Below are positions 30,851 to 36,063 of a stretch of 36,063 nucleotides of DNA, piece after piece. The stretch is from IMG/VR virus record IMGVR_UViG_3300048930_001359, positions 1 through 36,063 of that record; one strand, 5' to 3'. A model generated the notes under the pieces. That model was not told the origin of the DNA and did no database searches. It saw only the letters and a list, made by a program, of their open reading frames with translations. The stretch's first letter is position 1. Each line of letters starts with the position of its first letter. Origin of the DNA: a virus. The position numbers were made by a program, and so were the translations under genes.

Positions 30851-32025
30851 GGCGTGATCCCCCAGCGCTTGAGCAGGCGTTCGGCGATCTCGCGGACGTC
30901 GTCGGGCTTGCTCTTGAGGTTGCTCGACCCAGGCAGGCTGATGTCGAAGCTCAGCGTCTTGGGCTTGTTGTTGCCGACCGGGACAAAGGTGATCTGGAAT
31001 GTCACCATCGTCACGCGGAAACTGCTGCGCGGAAGCTGCTGCGAGTTGAGATACGCGTCAATGCACTGGTGGATGTCCCGGGCGTTGCCCTTCGGGTCCG
31101 CGCGAAGCGTGATCGACCGCGCTGGCGCATTCACCGGCTCGATCCGCATGGCGCGAATGCGGGTGTCCTGCACGCCGTCCTGCGGGTCGGTCGTGAACGC
31201 GAAGGACGGGTTCTTCAGCATCTGAATCTCGAACGCCGGCTTCTGCGGCGCGGCGGGCTCGACGTCGAGGTCCAACACGGCCTTGCAGAACCGCTGCTGA
31301 AGGGGATCGCGAACCTTCCGACCGCCTTGAGCAAACATCTCCAGCGTGCCGTCGCTCGGATTGAACACAAACACGAGATCGAACGCGCCGCGCTCGGGGC
31401 GACGGCGGAACTGGCCGGCGTCGTCGAAGGACACGCGCTGGTCGGGGTAATCGTCCAGGTACGCGAAGAAGTAGTGCTGCCCGGTGGCGCGAAGGTAGTG
31501 CTCGACATGGCAGTAATGCCCGCGGGCCTGCTCGGGACCGAAGAATCCAGTCAGCTCTTCGGCGAGCCGCTCCTTGATCTCATCGTCAACGACAGGATTG
31601 ACGTGCGGAAGTCCGTTCCGCTTCTCCCAGTAGCGGCCGGTAGAGAGAGCGATCGCCCGCGCGAACATGGCCGCGTCAGTGAAAGCGGTCGGCACGTTCA
31701 GCCAGACCCACAGCGCCTTGTCGGCGTGACCCTCGATGGCGTCGAACTCCGCTACGCGGGGCGGTTCGCGCCACGCGATCTCTTCGGCAAGCAGCGCCAG
31801 CCCGCGGGAGTCGGCGAGTTCGTGGATGTCCTCAAGGACAACATGGACTTCGCGGCGTTTGGCATCCGGAAGCGCCTGCCAGGCGTCGTAGATCGGGCCG
31901 ACATGGTGTTCCTCCAGCCCGTCCCACGCGACGTCAGTCAACTCATCGCGATGCGAGAAGAAATCGCGGAGCCGGGTATTGGTCACCTGCCGAAGAACCT
32001 TGCGGGGATCGAAAAGCTTGGACAT
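30847..32025 (-). CDS. Uncharacterised 392-aa protein, first gene of a two-gene cassette
   Basis: No family with a known role was recognised. The N-terminal half is helical and includes LADSRGLALLAEEIAWREPP and WVWLNVPTAFTDAAMFARAI. The middle has aromatic, acidic stretches (YFFAYLDDYPDQRVSFDDAG, FDLVFVFNPSDGTLEMFAQG). The C-terminal part is beta-rich and ends with SDISL-type strands and KSKPDDVREIAERLLKRWGI. There are no membrane helices and no evident nucleotide-binding motif. It follows ImmA in the same direction, and its 78-bp leader carries the putative XRE operator. From memory, similar pairs occur beside regulators in other genomes; a search is needed to confirm that. Confidence 0.8.
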   Translation of the reverse strand: MSKLFDPRKVLRQVTNTRLRDFFSHRDELTDVAWDGLEEHHVGPIYDAWQALPDAKRREVHVVLEDIHELADSRGLALLAEEIAWREPPRVAEFDAIEGHADKALWVWLNVPTAFTDAAMFARAIALSTGRYWEKRNGLPHVNPVVDDEIKERLAEELTGFFGPEQARGHYCHVEHYLRATGQHYFFAYLDDYPDQRVSFDDAGQFRRRPERGAFDLVFVFNPSDGTLEMFAQGGRKVRDPLQQRFCKAVLDLDVEPAAPQKPAFEIQMLKNPSFAFTTDPQDGVQDTRIRAMRIEPVNAPARSITLRADPKGNARDIHQCIDAYLNSQQLPRSSFRVTMVTFQITFVPVGNNKPKTLSFDISLPGSSNLKSKPDDVREIAERLLKRWGITP

Positions 32026-32046
32026 AACTCACGTCGCCTTTCTGCA

Positions 32047-32082
32047 GACGCTGTAGCGTCCGCGTACCGTAAACAGTAAACA
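32047..32082 (-). promoter_or_regulatory. Putative operator region upstream of the 392-aa gene
   Basis: ACAGTAAACA at 32073-32082 is the reverse complement of TGTTTACTGT at 33259-33268 in the XRE promoter. A palindrome GACGCTGTAGCGTC lies at 32047-32060. The leader is 78 bp and unusually AT-rich for this region. Both suggest regulator binding before the 392-aa gene. Confidence 0.5.
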
Positions 32083-32103
32083 CTCGGACCAAATAAAAAC
32101 GCC

Positions 32104-32859
32104 TCACGAGAACAACGACAGCTCCCGCTTACGCAGGAGCCAACCAGAACTTTCCAGTGCGATACGCATCGACTGGGGCGACACCTGAAACCTGTCGGCC
32201 ATCGGCTTCGCGAATAGCTCAAGAATCGCGGAATCGATCTGATCGGATTGTGACGGGTCACCGAAAGCTTCGACGCGCCGGCGAGCTTCTTCTTCGTGAT
32301 CGCCACGGATGTCGTCGAGCACGACGGGATCAAGACTGCCACGCCAGCCGCTCCACGCAGACTTCACCAGCGCCGCCGGCATCAGCAGGTTGGCCGCGAA
32401 CTGATCCGCCTGCCATTCGACCGGCTTCTTCGCCTCGGCCTTGCGACAGACATAAGCGGGCGCGCCCGGCGCACCGAAGAGCTTTCCCTGCGCCGCATTC
32501 TCAAGGTAGAGCGATCGATGCAGCCGCCAGTGGCCGATTTCGTGCGCGAGCGTGAAGCGATAGCGGCCAAGCTTCTTCGGGTTGGAAGTCGGCTCGAGGC
32601 TTTGATCGACGCGGACGGTTTGCTCGTTGATCCAGATCGCACCAAGCACGTCGGCGAATCCGAACTGGGCGCGTAGGTCAGCGATCTCGAAGAGCAGCTG
32701 GAGGTGGATTTCGAGAATGTCCTCGACCGGCACGGGCGGCGCGACGACGGGTTGGTGCCGCTGACCGTATTCGGCAAGAAGCAAATCGGCCTCCTCCTTG
32801 ATCCGCTTCTCGTGGAGGAAGGGCACGCCGCCAGAGGTTGAACCCGATCGACCGGACAT
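32104..32859 (-). CDS. ImmA/IrrE-type zinc metallopeptidase
   Basis: The 251-aa protein has the gluzincin motif HEIGH at residues 106-110 within FTLAHEIGHWRLHRS, and a second metal-side helix EWQADQFAANLLMP at 148-161. This is the signature of ImmA/IrrE peptidases, which cleave or inactivate a partner XRE repressor to induce mobile elements or stress genes. The partner, an XRE regulator, is encoded 3 nt upstream on the same strand. The C-terminal 80 residues hold a helical extension probably used for sensing or partner binding. Confidence 0.9.
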   Translation of the reverse strand: MSGRSGSTSGGVPFLHEKRIKEEADLLLAEYGQRHQPVVAPPVPVEDILEIHLQLLFEIADLRAQFGFADVLGAIWINEQTVRVDQSLEPTSNPKKLGRYRFTLAHEIGHWRLHRSLYLENAAQGKLFGAPGAPAYVCRKAEAKKPVEWQADQFAANLLMPAALVKSAWSGWRGSLDPVVLDDIRGDHEEEARRRVEAFGDPSQSDQIDSAILELFAKPMADRFQVSPQSMRIALESSGWLLRKRELSLFS

Positions 32860-32862
32860 GGC

Positions 32863-33225
32863 TTAGTCGTTCTTCCCCTTCAACTTTCGCGCCTGATCCA
32901 CGAGCTCTCGAAGTTGCTCGCCCGTCAGACCGCTTGCTTCACGAAGCAGTTCAGGCATGGTGGTCGGCTGCCGCTGGATGATCCCAGGCAAATCCTCGGG
33001 GCACCGTCCAGCCAAGGCAATCATCTCGTCCGGATTCTCACCGAGCACTTCAGCCATACGTTGAACGCGCTCCGCGGTGGGCGGTGCGACGTTGTTCTGT
33101 TCCACCTGGGACAGGTAGGTCGGGCTCACCTCGACAAGTTCAGCGAACTTCCTCAAGCTGATTCCTTTTGCCAACCGCTTCTCGCGAAGCACTGTCCCAA
33201 ACGGCCTCTCCTTGCCGTCTGCCAT
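32863..33225 (-). CDS. XRE-family transcriptional regulator
   Basis: The 120-aa protein has a lambda-repressor-like HTH (about 9-63, LREKRLAKGISLRKFAELVE and SPTYLSQVEQNNVAPP) followed by a short helical tail (about 75-120). GGAGG precedes the ATG. Its promoter and a shared operator-like motif lie upstream. With the adjacent ImmA peptidase it forms a repressor/antirepressor pair that could control lysogeny, as in ICEBs1 ImmR/ImmA. Confidence 0.9.
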   Translation of the reverse strand: MADGKERPFGTVLREKRLAKGISLRKFAELVEVSPTYLSQVEQNNVAPPTAERVQRMAEVLGENPDEMIALAGRCPEDLPGIIQRQPTTMPELLREASGLTGEQLRELVDQARKLKGKND

Positions 33226-33258
33226 ATCGCCTCCGAGCCGTCGCCGGACGGCTGTTCA

Positions 33259-33293
33259 TGTTTACTGTACGGGTACACCCGTGGTGTTGTCAA
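33259..33293 (-). promoter_or_regulatory. Sigma70-like promoter and operator of the XRE gene
   Basis: On the - strand, TTGACA (33293-33288) and TACAGT (33269-33264) are spaced 18 bp apart. The -10 overlaps the motif ACAGTAAACA (33268-33259), also found upstream of the 392-aa gene. This fits autorepression. The -35 overlaps the stop codon of the upstream HTH gene. Confidence 0.6.
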
Positions 33294-33766
33294 TCGCGCT
33301 GCACCACTACATCTAGGGGGTGCGTGGGTCCAGCGCACGTTTCGGACACTTGAACGAGCGAGTCTACCCGGTCGGGTAAGCCGAGACCAACCCACGAGGT
33401 ACGCTGGCGTTCCCAGCGGGTTTCCGCGGTGAGCGACTGCAGCTCTCGCAGCGTCACCGGCGCTCGCCCGCGCACGTATCGCGGCAGGAAGAGCAGCGTC
33501 TCCTGAAGGTCGGGTGCGAGGTTCAAGAGGTTCATGATCTGCGTCACGCGCGGCTGCGTCACCATCGCCAGTTCGGCAAGGTCGGCGTAGTCGCGAACAA
33601 CGCCGTCGCGGAGGAGGCCGTCGAACCGATGGGCCAGTGCCATCATCCGCGAGATGCGCGGGATGCGTCCCTCCGGCACCGTCGATGCGGCCGACGCCGT
33701 CGTGCTGATCCGCGTGCGGCGCTCGCGCCGCTGGATGAAGATCTTAGTCGTCAACGTCACGCTCAT
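33290..33766 (-). CDS. HTH protein linked to the serine recombinase, 158 aa
   Basis: The start at 33766 (MSVTLTTKIFIQRRERRTRI) has GGAGG upstream and overlaps the recombinase stop as ATGA. Residues 58-80 form a helix-turn-helix (DYADLAELAMVTQPRVTQIM) like the KorB/ParB type. A region of PRYVRGRAPVTLRELQSLTA follows. Upstream in-frame sequence lacks a ribosome site. It is probably an accessory DNA-binding or directionality protein for the recombinase, inferred from the coupling. Confidence 0.8.
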   Translation of the reverse strand: MSVTLTTKIFIQRRERRTRISTTASAASTVPEGRIPRISRMMALAHRFDGLLRDGVVRDYADLAELAMVTQPRVTQIMNLLNLAPDLQETLLFLPRYVRGRAPVTLRELQSLTAETRWERQRTSWVGLGLPDRVDSLVQVSETCAGPTHPLDVVVQRD

Positions 33767-35343
33767 GCTGCCACCTCCGTCGTCTGCTCGGCGAAAATGC
33801 GGAACCCGCCGGGTCGAAACGTCACCGACACTGATCCTTCGTGGGCGTCGTACTCCACGCGCTCGATCAGCAGCGTGAAGAGCCGCGCCCGCTCGCGGGG
33901 GCTGAGTCGGTTCCACAGGCTGTCGAAGTCGGTCAACGCAGAGGCCACCTCGGCCTCGCTCGTGCAGTCGCGTTCTAATTCCTCGGTCTTCGCGTTCAGT
34001 TCCTGCAGGCGTCTCTCGGCCTTCTGCACCCGGTCCTGGATCTCGGCGGCGCGAGCGAGATGGTTGGCGTCGTGGACCGCCGCCTGCGAGAGACGCCGCA
34101 CCTCGGCCCGGTCACGACCGAGTTCGCGGTTGAGCATCGCCCGCTCGGACTGGATTTCGGCCAGCGCGTCGGACACGCCGCGCGACGCTTCCTCTGCGAC
34201 CGACGCCAGCAGTTTGGGATCGGCGGCGATCCCGCGCACCTGGTCGAGCACAACCTTCTCAATCTCGAGTGCCGACAGTGAACCCGACGGGCACATGTGT
34301 GCGCCGCTCTTGATCGAGTTTGTGCAGACGTAATACCGGTAGAGGTGGGCGCTGCTCTTGCGCCCGCGCGAGAACGAGTGGACCATCGCCCGGTTGCAGG
34401 CTTTGCACCGAAGCAGCCGACGCAGCAGCGCGCCGTAGCGGTTCCGCACCTCGTGACTGCCGTTACGGCCATTGTATTGGAGCATCTGCTGGACGCGGGC
34501 GAAGACCTCCGGCGAGACGATCGCCTCGTGCTCGCCCTCGAAGACATCCTTCTTGTGGCGAATCTTCCCGATCAGCACCGGGTTGGTCAGGAACGTGTAG
34601 AGCGTCCCCTTGTCGAAGCGCCGGCCGCCGCGAAGCACGCCGCGGCGCGAATTCAGTTCCTTGGTCCGCCAGCCGCGCCGGTTCAACTCCGTGACCGTCG
34701 GCAGGAGCGATCCCTTCTCGAGGTACATATCGAAGATCGCGCGGGTGCGGGCCGCTTCCTCGGCGTTCACCACGAGCTTGGGGCTCGGACCGGAGCGATC
34801 AACGTCGTACCCGAGCACGGGCATCCCGCCGGACCACTTTCCCTTGCGGCGCTGGGCCGCGATCTTGTCCCGGATGCGCTCGCCGATGATCTCGCGCTCG
34901 AACTGGGCGAAGCTCAGCAGGATGTTGAGCGTCAGTCGGCCCATCGAGTTGGTGGTGTTGAAGTGCTGCGTCACCGAGACGAACGACACCTTGTACTTCT
35001 CGAAGACCTCGACGATCCGGCAGAAGTCGGTGAGCGAGCGGCTGAGGCGGTCCACCTTGTAGACGATCACGCAGTCGATCTTGCCCGCCTCAATGTCGCC
35101 GAGCAGTTGCTTCAGCGCCGGTCGCTCGGCGTTCCCGCCGGAGTAGCCGCCGTCGTCGTACTTCGCGGGCACGCAAACCCACCCGGAGCTCTTCTGGCTG
35201 GCGATGTACGCCTCGGCGCTTTCGCGCTGGGCGTCCAGCGAATTGAACTCCTGGTCGAGGCCGTCTTCAGTGCTCTTGCGGGTGTAGATCGCGCAACGCA
35301 CCTGTGCCGGGCTGGAGGCTGGTTGATTGGTGTTCCTACTCAC
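33763..35343 (-). CDS. Large serine recombinase (resolvase/integrase family)
   Basis: A site-specific DNA recombinase that could integrate and excise the element. A GTG at 35343 has GGAGG 6 nt upstream; an ATG 24 nt earlier lacks such a site. Numbered from the GTG, the nucleophile is S24 in CAIYTRKSTEDG, with YKVDRLSRS at about 95-103 and FEREIIGERIRDKIAAQRR around 147-165. The recombinase domain follows, then a zinc ribbon (Cys 313, 316, 340, 351) and a C-terminal coiled coil. It overlaps the DUF2924 gene by 8 nt. Confidence 0.94.
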   Translation of the reverse strand: MSRNTNQPASSPAQVRCAIYTRKSTEDGLDQEFNSLDAQRESAEAYIASQKSSGWVCVPAKYDDGGYSGGNAERPALKQLLGDIEAGKIDCVIVYKVDRLSRSLTDFCRIVEVFEKYKVSFVSVTQHFNTTNSMGRLTLNILLSFAQFEREIIGERIRDKIAAQRRKGKWSGGMPVLGYDVDRSGPSPKLVVNAEEAARTRAIFDMYLEKGSLLPTVTELNRRGWRTKELNSRRGVLRGGRRFDKGTLYTFLTNPVLIGKIRHKKDVFEGEHEAIVSPEVFARVQQMLQYNGRNGSHEVRNRYGALLRRLLRCKACNRAMVHSFSRGRKSSAHLYRYYVCTNSIKSGAHMCPSGSLSALEIEKVVLDQVRGIAADPKLLASVAEEASRGVSDALAEIQSERAMLNRELGRDRAEVRRLSQAAVHDANHLARAAEIQDRVQKAERRLQELNAKTEELERDCTSEAEVASALTDFDSLWNRLSPRERARLFTLLIERVEYDAHEGSVSVTFRPGGFRIFAEQTTEVAA

Positions 35344-35833
35344 GCAGTCCCTCCGTGGTCTTGGCATCCAGCCGGAAGAACCGGAAGCCGTTGATGTGGC
35401 TGCCCGTCACCGCGCGGGCGACCGATGTCAGCGTGCGATGGAACTGGCCGTTGACCTCAAAGCCGTCGGCCAGCACCACCACGCGGATCGGCTGCCCGCG
35501 GTACTCCCGCCGGATGGCCGTGCCTACCGGCGGCACCCGGGCGTCGTGCGGCATCGGGGTGATCGTGGTGATGCCGGGCGAGCCTGGGTTCTTGTGCGCG
35601 CGGGGTGGGGCAACACGGACGTCTGCGTCCTTCGCCAACTCTGCCGCCCGTTTCCGGGCACGCTCGGTCAGGTCGCCATACGCAAGTGCCTGAACGCGCC
35701 ACGCGATCTTCCGCACCAGGTGCGTGCGGTTGCGGCTCGGCGTCCGCTCGCCGTAAAGCTCCGCGTACTTGTCGAGCAGCGACGCCATCGCCATCCGCTC
35801 GATCTCCTGAAGTTGTTGGGTCACATCAGTCAT
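35336..35833 (-). CDS. DUF2924 family protein
   Basis: The 165-aa protein has the DUF2924 layout: a helical start (IERMAMASLLDKYAELYGER and LVRKIAWRVQALAYGDLT) followed by a basic beta region (GTAIRREYRGQPIRVVVLAD, GFEVNGQFHRTLTSVARAVT). The family is often encoded next to large serine recombinases, as here. The 'RREYRGQ...V..DGFE..G..Y.SLS..A..ITG' region resembles a DNA-binding domain used by mobile elements. Its ribosome site is weak, and it overlaps the recombinase gene by 8 nt. Confidence 0.9.
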   Translation of the reverse strand: MTDVTQQLQEIERMAMASLLDKYAELYGERTPSRNRTHLVRKIAWRVQALAYGDLTERARKRAAELAKDADVRVAPPRAHKNPGSPGITTITPMPHDARVPPVGTAIRREYRGQPIRVVVLADGFEVNGQFHRTLTSVARAVTGSHINGFRFFRLDAKTTEGLRE

Positions 35834-35856
35834 GGTCGTCTCTCGTTCTCAGCGGC

Positions 35857-36063
35857 CTAACCCGCCGTGCTGGCGTCACTGAGCGGCATCTCGGCGACGT
35901 GATCAAGTTCATTCCGCGAGGAATCTGCGGGCACCGGACACGCGGTCGGCAGGCCCAGGCGAGTCATGCGGCGGGCGCGCACCACGGCCCGCGCGAGCAG
36001 TGCGGCCACCTCGCGACGGCGGTCGTCGTCGGTCATCAAATCGGGTTCTCGTGCTGATACCAT
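35857..36063 (-). CDS. Small basic protein at window edge, 68 aa
   Basis: The ORF reaches the last base of the window, where an ATG is present, so the start may be 36063 or the internal ATG at 36036 (MTDDDRRREVAALLARAVVR). The helical N-terminal part is rich in Arg and Ala; the remainder is Pro/Ser-rich. It precedes the DUF2924 gene by 23 nt on the same strand. Function unknown. Confidence 0.62.
   Translation of the reverse strand: MVSAREPDLMTDDDRRREVAALLARAVVRARRMTRLGLPTACPVPADSSRNELDHVAEMPLSDASTAG

Overview
The window is GC-rich and is mostly an integrated phage genome or phage-derived element, flanked on the left by two genes of a type I restriction-modification system. The host is probably a planctomycete or a similarly GC-rich environmental bacterium. 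That rests on the base composition, the many lineage-type hypothetical proteins, and the DUF2924 plus serine recombinase module; nothing in the window fixes the taxon.

Layout. At 1-2690 (+) lie hsdM and hsdS, overlapping by 4 nt; no hsdR is present. From 2806 to 20609 (-) runs a compact siphovirus-like structural operon. In transcription order it holds a small terminase-linked protein, large terminase, a 65-aa head protein, portal, a fused prohead protease and major capsid protein, a DUF2190 protein, head-tail connector candidates, a gp10-like protein, tail tube, tail chaperones (with a plausible -1 frameshift), a 30-aa membrane peptide, tape measure, and three distal tail proteins including one of 1086 aa. 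From 20719 to 23589 lies an opposite-strand (+) cassette of seven small genes, including KOW/SH3-like and HARE-HTH proteins. From 23539 to 28956 is the DNA-metabolism region: a ParB-domain DNA methyltransferase, two small proteins, an iteron-like repeat array, and a primase/SF3 helicase. From 29111 to 33225 come a phage-borne sigma factor and then an operon of XRE repressor, ImmA-type peptidase and two uncharacterised proteins of 392 and 323 aa, closed by a hairpin terminator. From 33290 to 36063 is the recombination module: HTH protein, large serine recombinase, DUF2924 protein and a 68-aa protein.

How the parts may work together. XRE/ImmA is a plausible SOS-type lysogeny switch, with a sigma70-like promoter overlapping a 10-bp motif that is repeated upstream of the 392-aa gene. 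The phage sigma factor may direct later expression: a 16-19 bp motif occurs three times, and each copy can be read as pointing towards the start of a gene block. The primase-helicase next to the iteron-like array suggests an origin. The best candidates for undescribed biology are the 392/323-aa gene pair, the iteron array, the sigma-linked motif, the internal start in the capsid fusion, and the CCCGGGC frameshift site. I saw no lysis genes, tRNA genes, CRISPR arrays or insertion sequences. No gene-free stretch exceeds 300 bases.
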